Source: Ignavibacteria bacterium UBA5771
Lineage (GTDB): Bacteria > Bacteroidota > Ignavibacteria > Kapaibacteriales > UBA2268
Assembly: GCA_002418685.1 (NCBI GenBank)
Contig: DIEP01000076.1
Coordinates: 1-17,315 of the forward strand
Length of the DNA stretch: 17,315 nt
Direction: 5' to 3'
In this document: one piece after another, positions 6,560-15,100 of the stretch
How positions within the stretch are numbered: the first letter of the stretch is position 1
Layout of the letters: each line of letters starts with the position of its first letter
Made by a program: the position numbers and the translations under genes
The notes under the pieces: model-generated
Seen by the model: only the letters and a program-made list of their open reading frames with translations
What the model was told of the DNA's origin: nothing
Databases searched by the model: none

Positions 6560-8272
6560 TCAATCAAATATTAACGAAATTTTAAGCATCTTTTCTTCTT
6601 GTATTGAATTTGTATGAAAAGTAAATCCATTTGATTCTGCGATTATCTGTATTACACCAAGAGCGAGTCCCTCGTCAAAATTTGGGACGGGATTATCTTT
6701 GCATTGGACTTCAAGATCAAGTTTTATGTGTGTGTCGCAATAATATGTTCGGAAAGTTATTTTGCCACAATTATCTTTAATATATGTTTTGAAATGCATT
6801 ATTACAACGTAAACAGAATCTTTCAAAGAGTCTTTATCTGCATTTATGACGGGTCTTTCGCTTGATAGATTCAAATCCAGTTTGATTCCCGAAAATTCAA
6901 AAGTATTTTTATAATGTTCATATTGCTCCTCAGCAAATTGATTTAAATCAATTAATGATTTTTTTAGATGAACTCCCTGAGCATATTTAATGAATAGATT
7001 TGAAATCTGGAGGTAATCATTTGTATAATCATAAAATGAATTCCACTTTTTGGTAAATTCAAGAGATGTAGAATCTCTAAATTGATCAGAAAATTCACCA
7101 AGAAAAATCCTCATATTTTTAAGTGTCTGAGTTAAATCTTTAGCGATTGTAGTAAATTTTTCTTTATAAGCAATTTCTCTTGCGAGAGCCTTGGATTCTT
7201 CTAATTCAATAATTGGTCGCAAATCCGTAATAATAGCTACTCTGCCCATCGTTTCATTTTTTGTCTTTATATCGAAAATTTTAAGATGAACAGGAATCTC
7301 TTCCATATCTGCATTTGTGATAGTTGTTTTAATGTATTCCTCAGGGTCACGCTCTTCATCGATTTCAGAGAAGAAAGATTCAGGCAGCATTTTCCTTGCT
7401 TGTGAAATTCCAGGTCTGCGTTTTGAATCGAGATTGAAAATTCTCATTGCAGCAGAATTGAAAATTTGCAGTTTTCCTTTTTTGTCGATTGCTATGATTG
7501 CTTCTGATGAATTTTCAATCAAATTGCCATAGAAATCGTGCAAAAAATTCATCTGCTCCTGCAATTTATTAATCTCTGTTATATCGGAATTGATTTCCAT
7601 CACTTGGATAACCTCCCCATCATTATTGAAAGCGATAGGGACTGAAGTCATCATATAATAAGCTTTATCACCTGTTGAAGTAATACCAATTTGGCTTGAA
7701 GAACAAACCTGCCCCGTTTCAAATGTTTCAGTTGAGGGGCAATGTGAGCAAATTTGCTTTCGCCGTTTATAGACTTCATAGCATTTTTTCCCTTTAATGT
7801 TACCAAATGTATTTATCATTCTTCGGTTTGCACGTAGTATGTTGAAATTTTTATCAGTAATGGAAATAAAGTTTGGAACGTTCTCGAATAACATATTAAA
7901 GTCATTTTCCCAATGATTTATTTCTTTTTGAGGAATTGTCAATTCTTGAACAAATTCGACGTTTCCTTCATTATCATAAATCGGCGAGAATATGACCAAA
8001 TCGAAGCTCATTTTACCGTCTAAATCAATACTCGAATCGCTAACAATTTCGGGGATGCCTGATTCAAAGACTTTTTGAACTTGACAACGAATGCAGGGAA
8101 TTTTTGTATTATGACATAATTCAAAACATTTATGATCGACCCATTTACCAAAAGATTCTTCAAACTTTTGATTTGCTGCAATTACAGTTTGATCTCTATT
8201 AACAACAGCAATTTTGAATGGGAATGACTGGAAATAATTACCAATTAAATTCTGTAAAACTTGATTTTCCAT
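6560..8272 (-). CDS. Triple-PAS sensor protein with degenerate histidine-kinase core
   Basis: 570 residues without membrane segments, so probably cytoplasmic. PAS1 (~13-116) has cysteines C49, C53, C60 and C63; PAS2 (~123-233) has C164, C175 and C178. These resemble the CYxxxxxxxxxCxxCP motif of cysteine-containing PAS domains and may bind metal or sense redox state. PAS3 (~243-353) is plain. Residues ~362-433 look like the DHp helices of a histidine kinase, but the H-box reads TIAKDLTQTLKNM with lysine 378 where the phosphorylated His should be. The last ~95 residues resemble an HATPase with CKDNPVP for DxGxG and ALGVIQIIAESNG for the GLGL region; the N-box asparagine is lost. It is probably a non-phosphorylating sensor. 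The ATG at 8272 is preferred over a TTG at 8278. No response regulator is adjacent. Confidence 0.85.
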   Translation of the reverse strand: MENQVLQNLIGNYFQSFPFKIAVVNRDQTVIAANQKFEESFGKWVDHKCFELCHNTKIPCIRCQVQKVFESGIPEIVSDSSIDLDGKMSFDLVIFSPIYDNEGNVEFVQELTIPQKEINHWENDFNMLFENVPNFISITDKNFNILRANRRMINTFGNIKGKKCYEVYKRRKQICSHCPSTETFETGQVCSSSQIGITSTGDKAYYMMTSVPIAFNNDGEVIQVMEINSDITEINKLQEQMNFLHDFYGNLIENSSEAIIAIDKKGKLQIFNSAAMRIFNLDSKRRPGISQARKMLPESFFSEIDEERDPEEYIKTTITNADMEEIPVHLKIFDIKTKNETMGRVAIITDLRPIIELEESKALAREIAYKEKFTTIAKDLTQTLKNMRIFLGEFSDQFRDSTSLEFTKKWNSFYDYTNDYLQISNLFIKYAQGVHLKKSLIDLNQFAEEQYEHYKNTFEFSGIKLDLNLSSERPVINADKDSLKDSVYVVIMHFKTYIKDNCGKITFRTYYCDTHIKLDLEVQCKDNPVPNFDEGLALGVIQIIAESNGFTFHTNSIQEEKMLKISLIFD

Positions 8273-8275
8273 TTT

Positions 8276-8283
8276 CAAATGTA
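8276..8283 (-). promoter_or_regulatory. Candidate -7 element (TACATTTG) just before the PAS gene
   Basis: On the minus strand TACATTTG fits TANNTTTG exactly, three bases before the ATG at 8272. If real, the transcript would be nearly leaderless. No matching -33 TTTG is seen, so support is weak. Confidence 0.25.
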
Positions 8284-8740
8284 ATTAATTGAATTTGTTC
8301 TTTTTAATTTTTATAAATTACTAAAAAAAATAATTTAAGAATGATATATTAATAAAAATTCATTGAAAATAAGTTAAGACAAATAAAACAATGAATAATA
8401 ATAAATATTTTAACCCTAATCTATTTTGGTATTTAAACGATTAATATACTATTATTATTTTTGTTTTTTTGGAATATAGAAAATTTATCAAAAATTAGGC
8501 GAACACGAAATTCATAAATTAAAATTCATTTAGAATAATCAAAATTATTGTCGGTATATATTGGAAAGGAACAACAATTCATATAGACGGAAATTATGAG
8601 GGGGGATGGAAGGAATTGTATCAAAGAGCGCATCAAATTCCAAATAAAAAGAAAAAACTATTCAAGATAGTATAGAAAGAAATAATTCTTTTGTTATAGT
8701 CTTTTACATTTTCCCTACTACTCCAAACCGCATACTCTGT
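8279..8740. other. 462-bp AT-rich intergenic decay zone with possible gene remnants
   Basis: There is no intact gene here. ATG at 8391 opens MNNNKYFNPNLFWYLND and stops at once (TAA ending 8444); the phrase NPNLFW recalls the start of DUF6922-type Bacteroidota proteins. Further on, 8523-8675 is an open stretch without a start codon (containing GIYWKGTTIHIDGNYEGGW) ending in TAG; it reads like real protein but I do not recognise it. A weak AAAGAA/TTCTTT stem lies at 8676-8691. The rest is low-complexity A+T. Remnant status is inference. Confidence 0.35.
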
Positions 8741-9031
8741 TTATAAAATAATTGTATCAGGGAAATATTCGCATCCAACACCAATTGCATATTTAATCTT
8801 AGTGAAAAACTGGAGATTACCAAAATACATAATGAATGAAGGTTCCATACTATAATTGACCTCCAAATTTATATTTTTGCCTGATTTCCAATCATCATTT
8901 GCAGATTGCGCTATCGAAAGAGAATAATTAAGATTGAACGACGGCGACAGTGCAGTTTGGGAAAATAGGAAATAGGGAAAAAAGAATATAAAAGAAATTT
9001 TTAAATACGTAAAACAAAAATATCTTTTCAT
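8741..9031 (-). pseudogene. Truncated secreted protein, DUF3078-like N-terminal fragment
   Basis: 96 codons. It has a basic start (MKRY), a hydrophobic stretch FIFFFPYFLF and an SQT/ALS processing region, which together make a classical signal peptide. The mature part (FNLNYSLSIAQSANDDWKSG, then NINLEVNYSM and KIKYAIGVG) resembles the start of the DUF3078 outer-membrane beta-protein family, where a 'W.sGg..n' segment is followed by alternating beta strands. Family members are near 280-300 aa, so about two thirds is missing. The frame ends at TAA 8741-8743 and I see no continuation in the other frames. It starts 14 bases after the lipoprotein gene on the same strand. It could be a short functional protein, but a decaying gene is more likely given the remnants beyond it. 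The family call is tentative. Confidence 0.5.
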
Positions 9032-9045
9032 TAATATTCTTTATT

Positions 9046-11007
9046 TCATAAATTCTTTTCAATCATTAATTTATACGCTACTGCTTCAGACGGGATGGAA
9101 TTTATTTTGTCAATTAAAGTTGATTTCTTGAAAAGCAATACCTTGGGCAACTCATTTATTTTAAAATATTTGAAAATATCATCATTGTTTGTAATAAATT
9201 CAATTTTGCTCAAAGTCGGGTTTGAAAGAATATCTTTTTGCACATCTTCAAATTTATTTTGCCCAACTAATACTTTAACATCAGGATAATTTTTTCTGAT
9301 AAAACTCAATGCCTTAGGAAAACCTATATTAAGAGAAGGGCAAGTATTATCCAATAGAAAAACAAGCACTAAAGTATCCTTAAAATCTTGAAAATTATAA
9401 GCATGTTTTGTAGTTCTTATAGTAAAGTCAGGGGAAATCTTTTTAATTTCAAATTGCTTCTGATTTTGGGCAAAGAAATTAACATCTTTTGGTTGGATAT
9501 TTTGTTCAGAATAAACTTTCGTTAATGAATCATATAATTGATAAGAAAATGGTGAACTATAGAAGAAACATAGCTTCAAATATTTTTCAGCACTGTCGAT
9601 ATTTTTTTCTTTCAAATAGCATTTTGTTATAACTACAGCACTTGACGATAAAGAACCGCCGTTAAATTGAAGTAAGGGAGTTGAAGTGATATAATTTTTT
9701 AAGTATTGCAAACCTTTTGCTGCTTCCCCTGATGATATTAATGATTCGCCTAAATCAAGTAACATCTGACCAGAAATACCTTCTGCGCCCATATATGCTG
9801 TTGCATCATTATTAGTTGAAATATAATCAATTTTACTCCCTATATTATATCCCAATTCGAATAGTTTGTTTCTAATAGAATGATCCAAACAATCAATCAT
9901 TTCACCCGTTTCATAACATAAGTGAGGGACCCACCGTGCAAAGTCAATTCGTATATAATGAGAATATGTAGAATCTACTTTGCTTAATATATAATTACTA
10001 AAATTTGAAAATTCATCCCTGAAATTTTTAAATAACCAGAAAGTGTTGCATCTTTGTTTAGGATCTAATTCATAAAATCCACTATACAATGAATGAACAA
10101 AGTAATTGTCAAGTTCATAGGAATTCACGGATGGAACAAGGTCAAATATTTTACTAAGAATTTTATTTTGTATTGCATTTTCTGGTGGTATGTTATTATC
10201 AATAAGAAATTTTAAGTTTTCAACATCAGGCATTTTGATTTTTTCAGTAGAATTTTCTAATAAAGATTTTAATTCATCCAATTTTTGCAATGATTCATAA
10301 TGGTTTTTAAGAATTGCATACCCGCAAGTCAATGCAATTAATGAAGACACTTTTGAATCAAAATTTTGTGAGTGAGAATAAATAGAATCAATCTTAATCA
10401 AGTCTTTTTGAATATTATCATTGTTCATAACCCCATATATATTTATCATTTTCCATAATGCCCCATATCTAGCTGCATAATCAGGAAATAATTTTTCATC
10501 TTCTTTGAACACATCTTTTAAATCAGACTCGTTTTTTTGTTTCTTCATTATTTCAATTAAAGAACCTTTTTGCCAATTTCCATTGTTGTAAATAGCTCCA
10601 TCCATAGTATCACCACCTCTATAAACACCATAAGGAGTTACTAATAAATTTGCATAATATGAACCTTCGGGAATAATAAAATGAACATAGTAAACATCTT
10701 TATATTTGTTATGAGGAATCATACGATATCGATATTTTAATTCTTTTTGATAATTTTCAATATCGACAGTTAGAACAAGACTATCCGCAAATTTTATGAG
10801 TGCATCTTTATTGCCAAGATTATAAAATACATATAATTCCTTCCCAACATCAGGTTCTTGAGGAAACACAGCCATAACCTGTTTAGATTTAATGAATTCA
10901 TCGGAAAATTTTGAGAGAGCATCTTTGCTCTGCGAAGAATTGCAAAAAGTTAAACTTAAAGCAAGTAATAAAAAGATAGTATTTTTTTCTAATTCTTTTT
11001 TGGACAT
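9046..11007 (-). CDS. Predicted lipoprotein with helical-repeat middle and one-cysteine thioredoxin-like C-terminus
   Basis: 653 residues. The N-terminus (KKELEKNTIFLLLALSLTFC) is a lipoprotein-type signal with C22 as likely lipid site, though Phe at -1 is not the strict lipobox. Residues ~45-135 look like a beta-sandwich (QEPDVGKELYVFYN, VYYVHFIIPEGSYYANL). Residues ~170-510 are helical with TPR-like pairs (for example GEAAKGLQYLKNYI and KNIDSAEKYLKLC). Residues ~525-653 resemble a TlpA/ResA thioredoxin fold: SPDFTIR, LVLVFLLDNTCPSLN, and cis-Pro P621 in ELPKVLLF. The CxxC is CPSL (C556), so the second cysteine is gone and ordinary disulfide exchange is unlikely. It is probably periplasmic or attached to the outer membrane. 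The start is supported by a strong AAGGAG site 6-7 bases before the ATG. Not a family I can name. Confidence 0.8.
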   Translation of the reverse strand: MSKKELEKNTIFLLLALSLTFCNSSQSKDALSKFSDEFIKSKQVMAVFPQEPDVGKELYVFYNLGNKDALIKFADSLVLTVDIENYQKELKYRYRMIPHNKYKDVYYVHFIIPEGSYYANLLVTPYGVYRGGDTMDGAIYNNGNWQKGSLIEIMKKQKNESDLKDVFKEDEKLFPDYAARYGALWKMINIYGVMNNDNIQKDLIKIDSIYSHSQNFDSKVSSLIALTCGYAILKNHYESLQKLDELKSLLENSTEKIKMPDVENLKFLIDNNIPPENAIQNKILSKIFDLVPSVNSYELDNYFVHSLYSGFYELDPKQRCNTFWLFKNFRDEFSNFSNYILSKVDSTYSHYIRIDFARWVPHLCYETGEMIDCLDHSIRNKLFELGYNIGSKIDYISTNNDATAYMGAEGISGQMLLDLGESLISSGEAAKGLQYLKNYITSTPLLQFNGGSLSSSAVVITKCYLKEKNIDSAEKYLKLCFFYSSPFSYQLYDSLTKVYSEQNIQPKDVNFFAQNQKQFEIKKISPDFTIRTTKHAYNFQDFKDTLVLVFLLDNTCPSLNIGFPKALSFIRKNYPDVKVLVGQNKFEDVQKDILSNPTLSKIEFITNNDDIFKYFKINELPKVLLFKKSTLIDKINSIPSEAVAYKLMIEKNL

Positions 11008-11024
11008 AAAATCTCCTTTAATAA

Positions 11025-11061
11025 ATTGACATAAGTCTCTTTATCAGAAACCTATGTCAAT
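11025..11061. promoter_or_regulatory. Palindrome in the leader of the lipoprotein gene
   Basis: ATTGACATA (11025-11033) and TATGTCAAT (11053-11061) are perfect 9-bp arms around 19 bases, ending 18 bases upstream of the ATG on the minus strand and just before its AAGGAG site. This may be a repressor operator or an mRNA hairpin affecting ribosome access. Confidence 0.45.
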
Positions 11062-11073
11062 AATCTTTATACA

Positions 11074-11081
11074 CAAAATTA
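11074..11081 (-). promoter_or_regulatory. Candidate -7 element (TAATTTTG) for the lipoprotein gene
   Basis: Minus-strand TAATTTTG matches TANNTTTG and would start transcription near 11068, placing the 11025-11061 palindrome at the front of the 5' leader. No TTTG at -33 is seen. Confidence 0.35.
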
Positions 11082-11194
11082 ATGAAAAAAACCATTATAT
11101 AATAAAAAAGATTTTGAAGGTTTTTCGAGGAATTATAATATCACTTTTGAGTAAAAGAAATCAAAATATTTAGGTCTATCTTTTATTATTCCCG

Positions 11195-11202
11195 TAATTT
11201 TG
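11195..11202 (+). promoter_or_regulatory. Candidate -7 element (TAATTTTG) for the DNA glycosylase gene
   Basis: TAATTTTG ends five bases before the ATG at 11208, which would give a leaderless or nearly leaderless mRNA. This agrees with the absence of a ribosome binding site. The -33 region has only TTTA at 11169-11172. Confidence 0.35.
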
Positions 11203-11207
11203 CAAGA

Positions 11208-11801
11208 ATGAAAATAGATCAAACAAAGAAAATCCCAATTGAATTTTACAAGCAAAAAACTGAAGACATTGCTCGTTTATTAATCGGCAAATTGTTTGTG
11301 CGTGTAATTGATGGTGAATGGCTTGCCTGCGAAATACACGAAACCGAAGCGTATTTGCCCGACGGTGATTATGCCTCCCACGCTGCCAAGATGAAAACAT
11401 TGCGTAATGCTCCGATGTTCGAGAGTGGAGGAATACTCTATGTTTATTTCATTTATGGTGTTCATTATTGCGTAAATATAGTGACGGAAAATGCAGGGAT
11501 CGGCTCCGCAGTTCTTTTGAGAGCGGGCAAACCATTGGCAGGTATTGAAAAAATGCAGGAATTTAGGAAATCCAATAAAATTGAACAATTATGCAAAGGT
11601 CCCGGCAACTTTGCGAAAGCATTTGACCTTAATAAAACACATAATTTCCACCGTTTGGATTCGGATGATATATTTTTATGCGATTACGAAACTTATCCCG
11701 ATAGTGAAATTGTTCGAACAACACGCATTGGCATTAATCTATCGAAGGATTTACCACTTAGGTTTTACTTAAAGGATTCGCCTTACATTTCGAAGAAATA
11801 A
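11208..11801 (+). CDS. 3-methyladenine DNA glycosylase, AAG/MPG family
   Basis: 197 residues, the normal length for bacterial members of PF02245. It removes alkylated purines (3-methyladenine, and often hypoxanthine or ethenoadenine) by flipping the base out, starting base-excision repair. Visible features are FYKQKTEDIARLLIGK at 13-28, the catalytic loop EIHETEAYLPDGDYASHA at 42-59 with E45 matching the general-base glutamate of human AAG, RNAPMF at 66-71, GGILYVYFIYGVHYCVN at 74-90 with the wedge-region tyrosines, VLLRAGKP at 102-109 and CKGPGNFAKAF at 129-139. All core residues seem intact. It is divergent from the lipoprotein gene and convergent with a small membrane protein 8 bases away. 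Confidence 0.95.
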   Translation: MKIDQTKKIPIEFYKQKTEDIARLLIGKLFVRVIDGEWLACEIHETEAYLPDGDYASHAAKMKTLRNAPMFESGGILYVYFIYGVHYCVNIVTENAGIGSAVLLRAGKPLAGIEKMQEFRKSNKIEQLCKGPGNFAKAFDLNKTHNFHRLDSDDIFLCDYETYPDSEIVRTTRIGINLSKDLPLRFYLKDSPYISKK

Positions 11802-11809
11802 TCGCAAAT

Positions 11810-11986
11810 TTAAAATATTTTTTCCTTCAAAAATTTCTGTAAAGGGTAAGCAATAAGTAGCCCCAATCCAATCAGCACAATCCAAAAGAAACCTTGCATA
11901 ACAACGCTAAACAACCATAAAACAACTCGAATAAGAATCACTCCGACGACAATTGCAATAATCCAACTAAATATTTGTTTGAACAT
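11810..11986 (-). CDS. Small two-helix membrane protein, 58 aa
   Basis: ATG at 11984-11986 to TAA at 11810-11812. The protein starts MFKQIFSWIIAIVVGVILI and ends PLQKFLKEKIF. Two hydrophobic segments (~5-29 and ~31-49) are flanked by lysines at both termini, indicating an inner-membrane hairpin with both ends in the cytoplasm. I do not recognise a family. Coding status rests on the clean frame, hydrophobic pattern and its position filling the gap between the glycosylase gene (8 bases, convergent) and the GC-rich island. A weak TTGAGAT precedes the start. Confidence 0.55.
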   Translation of the reverse strand: MFKQIFSWIIAIVVGVILIRVVLWLFSVVMQGFFWIVLIGLGLLIAYPLQKFLKEKIF

Positions 11987-12059
11987 AATGATCTCAATTC
12001 TAATATTACTAAATTAAATATTTTTGTAGAATTATAGTAGATTTTAAATATTTTTATTA

Positions 12060-12180
12060 GCAAAGATGATGGTCGCTTTTGGTTAACCGCGCATTGATAG
12101 CAAGGTATCTTTGCGAAGCAATTCCATTACAACTTTGCCAAGACGGGGTTCGTCTCTGCTACCGGGGAACGAACCCACCA
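12060..12180. repeat. GC-rich structured intergenic island, probable dispersed repeat
   Basis: By hand count 59 of the 120 bases from 12061 to 12180 are G or C, far above the surrounding AT-rich DNA. The island is full of inverted repeats: GCAAAGAT (12060-12067) with ATCTTTGC (12107-12114), GGTTAACC (12081-12088), TTGC-GAA-GCAA (12111-12121) and GGGTTCGT (12146-12153) with ACGAACCC (12169-12176). The TTGCGAAGCAAT phrase resembles well-known intergenic repeat families of environmental bacteria. The dispersed-repeat status cannot be tested within one window. Confidence 0.45.
12146..12176 (-). terminator. Possible terminator hairpin behind dnaE
   Basis: GGGTTCGT/ACGAACCC is a perfect 8-bp, GC-rich stem with a 15-base loop, 16 bases past the dnaE stop. 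No T tract follows on the minus strand, so it may be part of the repeat island rather than a true intrinsic terminator. Confidence 0.35.
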
Positions 12181-12191
12181 TAGCTCATTTA

Positions 12192-15100
12192 TTAATCACG
12201 CATTAGACGCACACTTTGAATGCCCGGGATCTTCTCTAATTTTTTAATTGTCTCAATAGCGAAATCCAGAGGGACATCAAACGCGATGAATTCTTTATGT
12301 TTCGGCTCATTCTTATTGTTGAGAATGAAAGCAAGTTTCCCCGTTTTACCTTTGGAATTGCTAATAATTTTCTTGATATTCTTGATTGTTTCTTTATTAG
12401 CCGTTTTTGTGTCGAGCCAAATTTTATATCCTTTCGCAAAAGTAGTAATTGTGTCGGGGAGTGAATATGCTTCATCAACAAAAATCTTCAAGTCGTCTTC
12501 CGTTGTGTCGACTTTCCCGTAAATTGTAATCGGCCGCCCTTCCTGCAGAATACCTTCATATTTTGCGAAGGAGTTGCTCCAGAAGATTGCTTCGGCTTTA
12601 CCCGAAAAATCTTCGACTTGGACAAATGCAATTTGGTTCCCTTTTTTATCGCGGTTGGTCCGAATACCCGAAATTAACCCGCAGAGCATAATTTTTTCTG
12701 TTTGTGTGCGATTTTCAGGGTCTTTCCATTTGTTAATCGAAATATCAGAAAATGATTTCGTAATGCTTTCATATTCATTCAAAGGATGACCCGAAACATA
12801 AAAATTAAGCACTTCTTTTTCGTGGGCAAGACGCTCCCTATCGCTCCATTCAGTTACATTTGGTAAGGTTGGTTCATTATGATTATTTCCATCAGTTGAT
12901 TCACCAAAGAGTTCAACCAATCCTTCATTTTTCGATAATGACTTTGTATAATTCAGTGCATCATCGATTACATCATATAATGCTCGACGCTTTCCGTCAG
13001 CAATTGAATCAAACGCACCCGAAAATATCAGCGATTCAAGCACTCGCCGATTAACTAAGTGCGAGTCAACACGCTTGACAAAATCGAAAAACGATGTGAA
13101 ATCGCCTTCTTGGCGAACTTCTACAATATGCTTTACTGTATTTACTCCGACACCTTTTAAACCTGCCATTCCAAAATATATTGTATTGCCATGAACTGTG
13201 AAATGTCCATCGGAAGTGTTAATATCCGGTGGTGAGACGTTAATTCCCAACGATTTCGCCTCATCCATCAATTCCACAAGATAATCTTGATTATTAATTT
13301 CAGCAGTCATATTTGCCGCAAGGAATTCCGCAGAATAGTGTGCTTTTAGATAAGCCGTTTGATATGCCAAATAAGAATAAACATAGGCGTGAGATTTATT
13401 GAAACCATAATTAGAAAATTTTTCTATTAAATCGTAAATTTCATTAGCGAGCTTTTCTTCGATTCCATTTTGCTTTGCTCCTGCAATGAATTTGGGCTTT
13501 AATTTTTCAATTTTCTTTAAATCTTTCTTGCTCATAGCTCGACGAAGAAGGTCGGCTTCTCCAAGAGTAAAATTAGCAATATGCTGAACAAGTTGCATTA
13601 CTTGCTCTTGATAGATAATAACGCCATAAGTTTTCTTAAGAACAGGTTCCATCAATGGATGAAGATACTCAATCTTTTTCGTTCCCCATTTTCTATCGAT
13701 ATAATCAGGAATACTTGCCATAGGACCAGGTCGATAGAGTGCATTCATAGCAGTAAGTTCTTCGAGGTTTGCGGGTTTCAGTTTTTTCAAATAATCTTGC
13801 ATACCGCTCGATTCAAATTGAAATACAGCAAGCGTTTTGCCTGACGAAATTAAGTCATAGACCTCTTTATCATCTAATCTAATTTTGTCGATATCAAGTT
13901 CAACGTCATGGTTTTGCTTAATCAAATCAAGTGTTCTATCAATTATCGATAGAGTGCGAAGACCAAGGAAATCCATTTTTATTACACCCGAATGCTCAAG
14001 ATAATTCATTGAATATTGAGTAGCGATTGATATAGCAGAAGTAGCTGATTTATTATTTTGACTACCTTGAAAAATTGGAATGTAATCGCTTGCTTCTCCG
14101 GGAGTTATCACAATACCTGCTGCGTGAGTGCCTGCCGACCGATTTTTATCTTCGAGTATAAGTGATAACTCAATAAGTTGCTTTAACTTTTCATCTTGCG
14201 TTGTATTAAGATAATTTAAATCAACAAGTTTGAGAGATTCATTTAATTTGAATACTTTCCCAAATTGTATTGGTATTTTGGAAGTAATTTGCTTGATAGT
14301 GTTTAATGGGACGCCAATTACTCTTCCTACATCAGTAAGCACCATTCGTGAGGATAATCTGCCAAAAGTGATTATTTGAGTGACTGAATTTATTCCATAT
14401 TTACGTTGGCAATATTGAATCACTTCGTCGCGTCGCTCATCATCGAAATCAATATCAATATCAGGCATTGAAATCCTTTCGGGATTGAGAAATCTTTCAA
14501 ATAGCAAGTCGCTTTCCAAAGGATCCACGCTTGTAATATCCAAAGAATAAGCAACAATGCTTCCTGCTGCTGAACCTCGACCAGGACCAACCCGAATACC
14601 CATTTTACGTGCTGCACTAATCAAATCTGCAACAATCAGGAAATAATCAGAAAAGCCCATTCGCTTGATAACGCCCAATTCATAATTCGTTCGGTTTTTA
14701 ATTTCTTCAGTTAGATTTGGATATTTTCGATTTATTCCATTCCATACAAGTTTTTCGAGATATTCATCAAGTGATTGAACATTTTCCTTTTCGGGAACAG
14801 TGAATTGGGGCATTGAAATTTGGAAATTGAATTCCACATTGCATTTGTCTGCAATTTTAACCGTGTTTTCAATTGCATCGGGAAAATCCTTGAACAATTC
14901 AATCATTTCTTTCTGCGTTTTGAAATAATATTGATCGCTGCGATATTTGAGGTCTGTAATATCCACATTTTGAGCATCTTGCCCCTTGACGTCCTTAATA
15001 AGAAGATAAACATTATGGGCAATAGCATGTTCTTTTTTCAAAAAATGTATATCATTTGTTGCAACGAGTGGTATTCCAAGCTCATAAGCAAGTCGGGGAG

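Noticed and set aside
12144..12180. tRNA-like 3' end (GGTTCG ... CGAACCCACCA)
   Set aside because: The two halves pair with each other as one hairpin. No cloverleaf with D and anticodon arms can be formed around them on either strand.
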